Notes under the pieces: model-generated | What the model saw: the letters and a program-made list of their open reading frames with translations, nothing else | Database searches by the model: none | What the model was told of the DNA's origin: nothing | Assembly: GCA_964036315.1 (NCBI GenBank) | Contig: OZ038485.1 | Location: forward strand, 96,379,075 to 96,443,074 | Length of the DNA stretch: 64,000 nucleotides | Origin: Acanthosepion esculentum | Lineage: Eukaryota; Mollusca; Cephalopoda; Sepiida; Sepiidae | Direction: 5' to 3' | Position numbers and translations under genes: made by a program | In this document: in pieces, positions 55,691 through 64,000 of the stretch | Layout: each line of letters begins with the position of its first letter | Numbering within the stretch: the first letter of the stretch is position 1

Positions 55691-56010
55691 TGTTCAGTTG
55701 TATATTCACCGTTACTTGCAATAATTCGTTAACACTTATCAGGCTGGTATTCGATACCTTTTGTGTCAAATTCTTCAGGTCCCGATCTGAGAAGACCCTT
55801 GAATCTGGTTTTCATTAGAGAAAGGTTTTGCTCATCAAAGCGTTTCTGTTGCGATCGAAAAAGATAATATTCAGGTGGTGCAAGTTCAAGTAAATATAGC
55901 GGTTGAGAGTGGAACAGACCAACTCTGTTCCAAAATGTTTGCCTGGTTTATTCTTGATGTATACGACCTTGCATTGTCATAGATAAGAAAATAGAATTTT
56001 TTTATTGACG
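55690..56010 (-). mobile_element. Mariner transposase C-terminus (second type)
   Basis: Minus frames: 'LELAPPEYYLFRSQQKRFDE', 'EEFDTKGIEYQPDKC' and 'RIIASNGEYT', matching the mariner end (SPDLAPTDYHLFR.., ..GI..L..RW...I...G.Y). The third catalytic Asp position reads Glu. 'NARSYTS' near 55960 is the HDNARPH block. Frameshifted. Confidence 0.65.
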
Positions 56011-56149
56011 AGCACAAATTTAATTACACGATTTATTATTAATAATATTACTTCCTTTACAGTTTCATATCTGGATTCTGCATATCCCATTCCACAGTGC
56101 CGCAGAGGAAAATAATGAAAGCAAGTGTGTGGGTGTCACTTCCTGGCAA

Positions 56150-56345
56150 GTTTGGGTACCTCGGCGTGGTGTAATGGTTAACAAGTAGTAAGTTCGATCC
56201 TCACTGGGTGCCCCAAACTTTCGGCCTTATGCCACATCGGAGCTAACCTTAGAAAATCATTATTATGGCACATAATAGTGATTAGGTGTGATGGTTAGAA
56301 AGCTTATTTCGCTAGCCTGACGGAAAACGTCACCCGAAAAGTCGC
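56150..56345 (+). repeat. tRNA-like SINE, family 4
   Basis: 'ggtgtaatggttaacaagta' (A box) and 'gttcgatcctcactgggtgc' (B box), then 'cggccttatgccacatcgga' and 'taatagtgattaggtgtgatgg'. The spacing between boxes is shorter than in the 57392 copy, so this one has a deletion. Confidence 0.6.
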
Positions 56346-56520
56346 AAGTTGTCTCAATTACAATCACAATTACAATCACAAAACCCGTACCACTTTTAGG
56401 GTCGTAGGGGCATCGCAAGTGCTGCCACCGCAAAAGCAGTGGTGCTTCCTAGGCAAGATAAAAGCTGACGGAGGCAAACCCTCCTCAGGCTGGGATTGAA
56501 TTCAGAATTTTTGCTTCTCC

Positions 56521-56700
56521 TAGATTAGTAGCAACCCAAGGCTATAGGACCCATTTTGCCCCGCCATTTACCCATATCTGGGAAGATAAGAGATGGATTC
56601 ATACATCTGCCAAAGGTATTAGCACGTCAGGAATTCGAACTCGGCTCTCCGATTCCGCAATCCGAGCCCCTATCCATTACTCCACCGTGTTCTATAACAC
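56521..56700 (-). repeat. tRNA-type SINE (antisense, near full body)
   Basis: The reverse complement gives 'gtggagtaatggatagg', 'cggagagccgagttcgaatt' and 'cctgacgtgctaat', then '..ctttggcagatgtatgaatcc'. Same family as 338-500 but without a 5S-like head. Confidence 0.65.
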
Positions 56701-57390
56701 AAATTACTATAATTTCTCGCAGTTCTGTCGGTGGTAAGAAACAGAAATTAGCGAACATCAGAAAGATAGATGTCAAAGTAAACAACTGCGTGAAATGACG
56801 ATTCTTCCAAAGGGAAGCGGTTGTGATGCTTCTGATATTCAGGTGAAGGAGCTGGAGGAATAGGAAGATAAATAATGTTAGTCGACATTTAATCCCTATA
56901 GACCCCTTTTTTATCTCAAGCTGATTAATCTTCTTGACTCTCGCCCCCCCCCCCCGAAAAAAACACAAAATTAAAATAAACTTCTGAACCCGCTGAGACT
57001 TTAGAGAAGCGAATTCGCAACGTCAGTAAGCATTCGGTATTCAAATCCAAGAAATAAACACCTTGAATATCCCTTTAGCATAATGGATCTGGGCGCATTC
57101 ATTTTTACATTAATACCCTTAGCTATGGATGAAATATAAGGATAGATTATATTCTCTAGCCTTTGATACCAGCCAATCTAGGAGAAAGATAACATTGAAT
57201 TTAAAACAGTGAAAAAAAAAGGCAAGCGGAAAACCTTCTATTTATCAAGATGCCATGGCAATTCATAGATAAGAAAGAAAAGGAACCTGTGGAGAGCAAT
57301 GATTATCTACATCCTGAATGTAGATGATATTTACAAGAGAGAACATTTGTGCTTAGTGTTGCCGTTTTAACTGCAGAGAAATAGGACCCC
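56700..57390. other. Unassigned sequence
   Basis: No gene recognised. A (C)12-14 run at about 56945. 57098-57180 weakly resembles the tRNA-type SINE body. Confidence 0.4.
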
Positions 57391-57391
57391 T

Positions 57392-57480
57392 CAATGTTGT
57401 GTAATGGTTAACAAACTTGATTCGCTAGAACGAATACGTCTGAGTAGTGAGTTCGATCCTTCGAAAATCAAAGGCAACAC
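57392..57480 (+). repeat. tRNA-like SINE, family 4 (complete head)
   Basis: 'gtgtaatggttaacaaactt' and 'gtgagttcgatccttcg' are separated by about 40 bases, as in a tRNA promoter. The VNTR retroposon inserted 40 bp downstream. Confidence 0.6.
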
Positions 57481-57509
57481 TAAGGACGAATCACTCCTTG
57501 TATTGCATT

Positions 57510-57521
57510 ACTTATTTAAAT
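57510..57521. repeat. Target-site duplication of VNTR retroposon copy 1
   Basis: ACTTATTTAAAT, identical to 58816-58827. Confidence 0.85.
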
Positions 57522-58815
57522 GCGCCCTGGGTAAGACGATAAACTACACCCACGTCCTGGGTATGACAATATACTACATCCGCGTCCTGTGTATGACTAT
57601 AAACTACATCCGCGTCCTGGGTAAAAAGATAAACTACATTCGCGTCCTGGGTATGACGATAAACTACATCCGCATCCTGGGTATGACGATAAACTACATC
57701 GGCGTCCTGGGTAAGACGATAAACTACATCCGCGTCCTCGTTAAGACGATAAACTACATCCGCCTCCTGGGTAAGACGATAAACTACATGCGCATCCTGG
57801 GTAAGACGATAAACTACATCCGCGTCCTGGGTAAGACGATAAACTACATCCGCGTCCTGGGTATGACGATAAACTACATCCGCGTCCTGGGTAAGACGAT
57901 AGACTACATCTTCGTCCTGGGTATAACGATAAACTACATCCGCGTCCTGGGTAAGACGATAAACTACATCCGGGTCCTGGGTATGACGATAAACTACATG
58001 CGCATCCTGGGTAAGACGATAAACTACATCCGCGTCCTGGTTATGACGATAAACTACATCCGCGTCCTGGGTAAGACGATAAACTACATCCGCGTCCTGA
58101 GTAAGACGATAAACTACATCCGCGTCCTGGGTAAGACGATAAACTACATCCGCGTCCTGGGTAAGACGATAAACTACATCCGCGTTCTGGGTAAGACGAT
58201 AAACTACATCCGCGTCCTGGGTAAGACGATAAACTACATCCGCGTTCTGGGTAAGACGATAAACTACATCCGCGTCCTGGGTAAGACGATAAACTATATC
58301 CGCATCCTGGGTATGACGATAAACTACATCCGACAGCAAGGCCTCTGATTAGGAGGTTTTGAGGAGTGTGGAACCACCTCTTAATTGCTGGTGTTCCCAG
58401 GTTCACCCTGCCCCGGGTGGGAAGCAACTGTTAGGGTCCCAGCTATGTGGAAATAGTTAACCGCCAAACTGGGGTCCAAACACTATGAAAGTGTAAAAAT
58501 AGGTTTTAATACCAGCAATATATATTTGGAAAAAAATTCCCAGAAATACCTTATTACCAGCAATATATTTTTGAAAAAGAGAAATATTACCAGCAGTACA
58601 CTTTTGAAAAAAGTATATTACCAGCAATACACTTTTGAAAAAAATATATTACCAGCAATACAATTTTGAAAAAATATATTACCAGCAATACACTTTTGAA
58701 AAACAGCAATACTGTTTTTGGGAGAGAGGGATATTACCGGCAATAAAAATGTCGGCATTAAATAAACCATTGAGGTTGATTTGCCGTAAAACAAACCAAA
58801 CCAAAACCAAACCAA
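57522..58815 (+). mobile_element. VNTR retroposon, copy 1 (largest)
   Basis: 1294 bp. Starts with about 27 tandem 30-bp units (57525-58330; consensus 'gtaagacgataaactacatc' plus 'cgcgtcctgg'). A unique spacer of about 170 bp follows ('cctctgattaggaggttttg', 'ctgttagggtcccagctatg', 'ggttttaataccagcaat'), then about 8 irregular copies of 'accagcaatacacttttgaa', the 3' block 'cggcattaaataaaccattg' and an A-rich tail (aaccaaaccaaaacc). A 12-bp target duplication encloses exactly this interval. Because 30 is a multiple of 3, the array is open on both strands (314 and 275 codons); the repetitive peptides are artefacts. Confidence 0.88.
57525..58330. repeat. 30-bp minisatellite
   Basis: About 27 head-to-tail units with few substitutions (mostly gtaagacg/gtatgacg and cgcgtc/cgcatc). 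No spacers, so not a CRISPR array. Confidence 0.95.
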
Positions 58816-59029
58816 ACTTATTTAAATAAGTAATCAAATTTAAAAATTACTGATCGTTTTCCTTTCTTTTCTTTTCTTTCTCTTTGTATTCCTTCCCTTT
58901 CGTTGGCCTTTTCTTTCCTTTCTTTTTACCTGTTATCAACCTATCATTTATTCTCAATTTTTTCACTTCCTTTTCTTTTATTAAAAGAGAGGAAGGAAGG
59001 AAGGCAAGTTAAAAGAAAATTTTCCTGTT

Positions 59030-59470
59030 TCTTAATACTCTGCTTAACTTTAGGAGGACATCTTTCCCTATCTCAGTGCACCATCGAATCGCAGTATCGC
59101 ACTTTTCGTCCTCTTCCAGATATTTAAATTGTTGTAATTCTGTGATCTTGATATCTCTAATTTGTAATTTGGATGTTAGGCTGTTCCCTTTTCTTATCGA
59201 CCATGCATTCTGCCTCCTTGCAGTTGATGTTTAGTCCTTCCAGCTTTCTTTCACTACCTTCTGTAGGAGTTTTTGTAGTTTTCTTTCCGTTTCTGCTATC
59301 AATATCTTATCTTCTTAACATTGTGGCCATCAGTAATGAATCCTGCTAGTAATTCTAATTTTCTGAGAATCGCCTCACTATATAGTTTGAAAAAGTTTGG
59401 TGAGAAAACACATCCTTGTCTTACTCTCCTTTCTATTTTTGTATATCAGCTGAACTAATTTTAATTTTAA
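59030..59470 (-). mobile_element. LINE RT core lacking its catalytic motif
   Basis: Minus strand: 'VRQGCVFSPNFFKLYSEAIL' (RT motif B), 'RKLELLAGFITDGHNVKKIR', Y, then directly '..AETERKLQKLLQKVV', so the expected ADD of YADD is deleted. Further on 'SLTSKLQIRDIKITELQQFK', 'YLEEDEKCDTAIRW'. Same family as 59630-60250 but a separate fragment, since RT core follows C-terminus in genomic order. Confidence 0.75.
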
Positions 59471-59627
59471 CTACTTATTTTATTTTAATAATATTTATTA
59501 TTTTAATATTTTATTTAAAACATTTGAAATCTGAAATTATGACATTTCATACCATAACAAATAATAGTTTATAACTTTTCTCCTGTGACTATTTTCCCAT
59601 GATTCCCCAATATAATTGTGATCAAAC

Positions 59628-60250
59628 TTACTGCGCTAGATTAATCTTTTTCTTTATGTCTGGTGTAACCTCAGAACGTAGGCGACCATGGCTTTCCACA
59701 ATTCTTGTCCCTTGTAGATCTAATAAACATTGTCTTTCTGTTATTTCTCCTAAGACCTGTTCCACCATCCATTTACCCGGGTTCACTAGGTATATTATGC
59801 GTTGCTTTTTTCCTTCTCTCTTGTCTTCAATCTGTTCTGTGAGTATCAGATTCTCCAAGCCTTCTTTCCTCATTATGTGCCCAAGAAACCTCAGCTGTCG
59901 CTTTTTGATGTTATGTTTAAATTTCCTTTTTGTTTCCATTTCCTCTAAAACTTCTTCATCGCTCAGATTTCGGTTCATGATATTCTCGGCATAATTCTGT
60001 AGAACCATATTTCTGTAGCTTGAAATCTCTTCCTCGTCTTTGGGTTGGGGGTTACCCAGCACTCACTGCCATACAGGAGGACAAATATCACGTGACTGTT
60101 TAGCGCTTCCAACAATTTTTATTTTCATTTGTTAGTACTCTGCTTTGCTTTTGGAATGCATCTTTGGCTATCCCAATACGCCTTCGGATTTCAGTGTCAC
60201 ACTCCCCGTCCTCTGTTAAAACCCTTAATTTCCGCACATTGTTTGATTGC
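59628..60250 (-). mobile_element. LINE RT C-terminus
   Basis: Minus strand: 'TEDGECDTEIRRRIGIAKDA', a break, then the 60062-59628 frame with 'YAENIMNRNLSDEEVLEEME', 'RQLRFLGHIMRKEGLENLIL' and 'GKWMVEQVLGEITERQ'. It ends 'RIVESHGRLRSEVTPDIKKK'. Same LINE as 9615-9950, 45770-45910 and 49174-49461. One frameshift and one stop around 60090-60130. Confidence 0.75.
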
Positions 60251-60690
60251 TAGATCAATCCCTATTTTATTAAGTTCAGTGCCAATGGAATGCTCTGCGT
60301 CAAATCTAATATTTGTGAAAGTCCTTATCCGAGACTTTTCTAGATTTAGTATTTCTGAGAGATGTGATGAGACAGTGAATGTATTTCTCATTGGCACCAG
60401 CGTTCGGTAATTCCAGTTCAGGTAAAAAAAAACAGCCAGGATTTCTCTCTCTCCTCTTTTAGAAAACTGGTGCCACCGAACCTTTCTACCGCCATGATTT
60501 TTTTCTACTTCATTGTCGGTTGATGCATAGCATGTGTTACCAATGATTACATTTAGAATTTTAGGGCGAGGTTGTTTTTGACTGGATTTGAACGCACATT
60601 TTCGATTTTGGCTAGTGTTTATGCCGGCGTTTGGGTGAAATAGTGTTGATTCAAAGAATTCCTTTGGCGCCAAAACAAATTAGCTATTAG
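60250..60690 (-). other. Unassigned open frame (about 158 codons)
   Basis: 60673-60197 is open on the minus strand with mixed composition ('MAPKEFFESTLFHPNAGIN', '..NTCYASTDNEVEKNHGGRK'). Its last 15 codons are an out-of-frame part of the LINE next to it. No domain recognised and no close copy in the window. Confidence 0.3.
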
Positions 60691-60729
60691 TAAAGCTTAT
60701 ATAAGGTAGGTTTAGAACATACTAGGCGA

Positions 60730-61560
60730 GAAAATGAACAAAAATTACAGTTGCAAATACAATTAAAACTGCCTCGAGTTGTAATGGTAGGGGAATAGCA
60801 ATTAGAGAAAGCGAAAGTAAAGGAAGAAAGGAAAGAATGAAAGAGGGAAGACAAGATTGAACAATGGCTTTTAGAAGAGAAGAAAGAAAGCGAAAGAAAA
60901 GGAAGGAAAGAGACACGAATAATAGCTGATAGAAGAAAAGGAATACGCAGAAAAAAGGAAGGAAGGAAGGAAGGAGGGAAAGAAAAAGAAACGAAGGAAC
61001 GATGGCTGAAAAAATGGAAGGAAAAGCAGAAGCAAAGAAAGGGAGGAACAAAGGAAGAAAGACAAAAATGGAAGGAAGAGAGGAAGAAATACAAGAAAGA
61101 AGAAAGGTAGAAAGGATGGCTGATATTAGAGAAGGAAGGATAAGAAAGAAAGAAAGAAAAAAGAACGAAAGAAAGGACAAAAGAAAGAAAAAGAATAAAG
61201 GAAGGAATGATTATTTGTAAAATATAAGGAAGAAGGAGAAAGAAAGAGAGGAAGGAACGTAGGAAGTATGCAAAAAAGAAGAAAATGAAGAATAGCTGAT
61301 AACAGGGAAGGAAATGAGAAAAGAAAAAGAAGGAAATCATCGAGAAAGATAAAAAAGTAAAGACAGGAAAAAGGAGAATAAGAGATAAAATATGGAAGAA
61401 AGAGAGAGAGAGAGAAAAGGAAGGATGTTAGGTTATAAGAAAAGAAAATGTAAGGAAAATAACGAAAAATAAGAAGAATAGAAAGGAATAAGGAGAGGAA
61501 AAAGAAAAGAAAGGAGGAAAATGATAAGGAAAGGAAGGAACAATGTTTTGTAGTAGAGAA

Positions 61561-61604
<44 letters not shown>

Positions 61605-62322
61605 TATAGATGAAAGACGACAAGGAGGAAAAAAAGAAAGGAAGACGGGAAAGAAGAGATTAAGAAAAGAAGACAAGTGGGAGGAAATAAAGAAAGAACG
61701 GTGATAGATAGAAGAGGAGAATGAAACAAAAGACTAAAAGGAAGTGAATGAAGTGAGAAAGAAAGAAAAGCAAGAGGGAAGAAAGAAAATAAAGACGGTC
61801 GGGAGAATAAAAGAATTAATCGGAAGAAAAGAATATGAGAAAGAAGCGAGGAAGGAAGGAAGGAAGGAAAGAAGGAAGGAAGGAGAAATTGTTGATAAAG
61901 AAGACGTGGAAAGAAAAGAAGGATGATAGAGAAGAAGGTGGGTATGCAAAGAAACGGTTATAATGGTTAGTAAAAGAGAAGCAAGAAACAGTATAAAGGA
62001 AAGGAAGATACATAGGAAGAGCGAGAGATGGAGAAGAGACGGAAAGAGGGAAGGGGCGAAAGCCGAGAGGAGGAAATGTAGAAGTGAAAACGAAAGACAA
62101 AGAAAGAAGAAAGGAATACAGAAAACAAAGAAGGAAAAAGTCAAAATAGAAATGAAAAAAAATAAGGAAGAAAGCAGAAAAGAAAAAGAATAAATGAAGT
62201 CTAGCTGATGTTAAAGAGAAAAAAAAAAATGAAGGAAGAGATGGAACGAAGAAAGGTGGAAAGAAATAAGGAAGAAAAATAAAAATAAGCAAGGCATGAA
62301 AGAAATGAAGAAGAAGAAGAAG

Positions 62323-62354
<32 letters not shown>

Positions 62355-62850
62355 GAAGAAGAAGAAGAAGAAGAAGCAGCAGCAGCAGCAGCAAAGATTG
62401 TCAGGAGGGGAAGAAGAACAAAATCCAAATTGACGCAAGGCGGGAAGGAAGCTTAAGTAAATAGAAATTTGAAAAAAGTAAGAGTTAAAAAAACGTGGTG
62501 GGAAGGATGAAAGAAATGGAGAAGGAGAAGAAGGAAGAGGAGAAGGATGAGAAAAGAAGAAGAAGAAGAAGAAGAAGAAGAAGAAGAAGAAGAAGAAGAA
62601 GAAGAAGAAGAAGAAGAAGAAGAAGAAGAAGCAGCAGCAGCAGCAGCAAAGATTGTCAGTGGGGGGGGATAAGAACAAAATCATCCAAATTGACGCAAGG
62701 CGGGAAGGAAGCTTAAGTAAACAGAAATTTGAAAAAAGTAAAAGTTAAAAAAAAAAACGGGGTGGGAAGGAAGAAAGAAAAAAAAACAATGATTCGTAGG
62801 AAAGAATGAAGAAACAGAAAGAAAGATAGAAAGAAAAGTGCTTATTAGAC
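60730..62850. repeat. 2.1-kb polypurine tract
   Basis: The plus strand is almost all purine (GGAA, GAAA, AAGG), with (GA)n at 61567-61602 and (GAA)n at 62308-62378 and 62555-62632, each GAA run followed by (GCA)5. Open frames on both strands (Phe/Leu/Ser or Lys/Glu/Arg) are artefacts of strand asymmetry. Confidence 0.9.
62308..62770. repeat. Direct duplication within the polypurine tract
   Basis: (GAA)n-(GCA)5-'aaagattgtcag'-'ccaaattgacgcaaggcggg'-'aaggaagcttaagtaa'-'cagaaatttgaaaaaagtaa' occurs at 62308-62505 and 62555-62765 with very few differences. Confidence 0.9.
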
Positions 62851-62859
62851 GATTCCAGC

Positions 62860-63510
62860 TAAAAGCGGGCGCTGATTTTCACGGCAGATACATCCTCCCA
62901 TCAATTTTCCCTCCTATTCTACTTCACTCTACCTGACTTATACATATGGCCCTCTACCTTACTAAGCTAAACTTAGAACATTTCAAGTGGCAAACTAGTT
63001 TCATCTGGGGGTTGGGTGGGGGTAAATCTGTGGTCGAAACACGCCCTTTATCCCTGATGTAACGTTTTATCTTTTGTTTATCGTCCAAAATCTCCTACCC
63101 TCACACCTGATAACTGGGGTTTCAACTTTCGGAGATGCTTCCGCCAAATTGTAACGGGATACGTTTGGAATACTGAAGTAGATGAACTGAAATCGTAAGA
63201 CACTTTAGAAGAGTAAAACCAAAACTATAATGTTATTCCTTTATAGATATTTACAAAACGCCTTATAGTCTGGCAAAAGGTCACGAAAAAAGGGTCAAAA
63301 TCAAACACACTATAATAATCACGGTCTTCTAATTGCTAATCACACAGCAACGGGAAAGCTTACCTTAAAAGTCAATATGGTAATTTGCTTGGGAGCTTTG
63401 CTAATTTTTCTCTTCCTTTGCCTTCATGTATTGCTGATAATTAATTATTGTTGATCCATTACTTTATTCAAAAAGTCTAGGTATCATAGCGGGCAGTTCA
63501 TCTGAACAAT
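62860..63510. other. Unassigned sequence
   Basis: Mixed composition, no gene or repeat recognised. Confidence 0.4.
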
Positions 63511-63514
63511 TTCG

Positions 63515-64000
63515 ATGAAAACATTTATAGATAAGGGACAGAGAAGCTTCATTACGGCGGCGGGAAAGTGACTGAAGGTGAAATGCCTCAGATCATTTAA
63601 AGAAGTCGTTCAAAACAACTCCATGATACTTTTTCTTAATACCAAATCAGTGAGATCAAGCTCAGATGAATGAATCAAATATCTCTTTGCCTCTTAGTGA
63701 CATTAACGTCTTGTTGGCTTGGGATAAAATGATTAAGAAAAGAAAAAGAAACTGATTTTAATAGAAGAGCAAAACATTGTTAACAATGATCAAAGCACGC
63801 AATTCTAGTGCAGAGTTATGAGTTAAAACAGTTGATCTGAGCTTGATTTCACTGATTGGGTCTAAAACCGAATCATCAGTGTTGTATATTTGAAGTTATT
63901 TTGAACGACTTCTTCAAATGACCTGACGCATTTCGCCTTCAGTCATTTTCCCGCCGCCGTAATGTAGCTTCACTGTGCCTTTTCTATAAACGCTTTCATG
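63515..64000. repeat. Large palindrome running off the window end
   Basis: Left arm 63515-63675 and right arm 63832-64000 are inverted copies (about 160 bp each, 'acggcggcgggaaa' and 'gaagtcgttcaaaa' being clear anchors) around about 155 bp. The arm sequence belongs to the family of 5641-5760 and 54600-54700. The right arm is cut by the window end. No coding capacity. Confidence 0.75.

Noticed and set aside
57525..58330. CRISPR-like direct repeats
   Set aside because: Units are contiguous with no spacers, and the setting is eukaryotic.
57404..58348. 314- and 275-codon open frames on opposite strands
   Set aside because: Products of a 30-bp tandem repeat without stops. The peptide is one decamer repeated.
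62211..62684. Phe-rich and Arg/Ser-rich proteins
   Set aside because: Translations of (GAA)n and (GCA)n in various frames.
63690..63755. Fourth copy of the LINE 3' tail inside the terminal palindrome
   Set aside because: Only a loose match (ttgttggcttgggataaaat); too short to support.

Overview
This is AT-rich animal DNA made almost entirely of transposable elements and simple repeats. I found no intact host gene, no operon and no functional rRNA or tRNA gene. The mix points to a mollusc, most likely a cephalopod: very long (TA)n and (CA)n arrays, tRNA-derived SINEs, Penelope-like, Tx1-like and other LINE fragments, a Gypsy element, mariner and hAT fragments, and a Helitron helicase. The clade call is inference.

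Layout. 1-11 kb: (TA)n arrays alternating with palindromic elements that carry hammerhead-ribozyme-like motifs, plus an antisense VNTR retroposon (4706-5384), a complete non-autonomous Helitron (7029-7808) and a tRNA-like/hammerhead foldback (8136-8425). 11-20 kb: mariner-like end, a TTTC composite array, a 1.4-kb polypurine tract, (TA)n/(TAA)n arrays and another hammerhead palindrome. 20-25 kb: internally deleted Gypsy element with a clear 3' LTR, a LINE tail, a second VNTR retroposon with 13-bp target duplications, and a 5S-tRNA chimeric SINE. 25.9-33 kb: Tx1/L1-like LINE remains on the minus strand. 33-41 kb: solo-LTR candidates, a hAT C-terminus, a Tx1 C-terminus on the plus strand, an LTR end with a 28-bp tandem repeat, and a family of TA-flanked hammerhead-like repeats. 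41-48 kb: SINE and mariner fragments, LINE tails and a decayed Helitron RepHel helicase. 49-56 kb: more LINE, mariner and Penelope-like remains, the last with a GIY-YIG remnant. 57.5-58.8 kb: the largest VNTR retroposon, with 12-bp target duplications. 59-64 kb: antisense LINE pieces, a 2.1-kb polypurine tract and a palindrome running off the window end.

Three things stand out. First, several palindromic or foldback repeats contain complete hammerhead cores (CTGANGA, stem II, GAAAC, then GTH), and their stem I pairing is kept by a compensatory change between two loci. Second, three copies of one retroposon each carry two separately expanded minisatellites and are bounded by perfect 12-13 bp target duplications and an A-rich tail, an organisation like hominid SVA. 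Third, a SINE has a 5S rRNA-like head joined to a tRNA-like body.

The elements do not work together as a pathway. Most coding remnants are frameshifted, truncated or lack catalytic residues, so the window reads as a repeat graveyard with a few younger-looking non-autonomous insertions. Family names rest on motif recognition by eye, without database searches.
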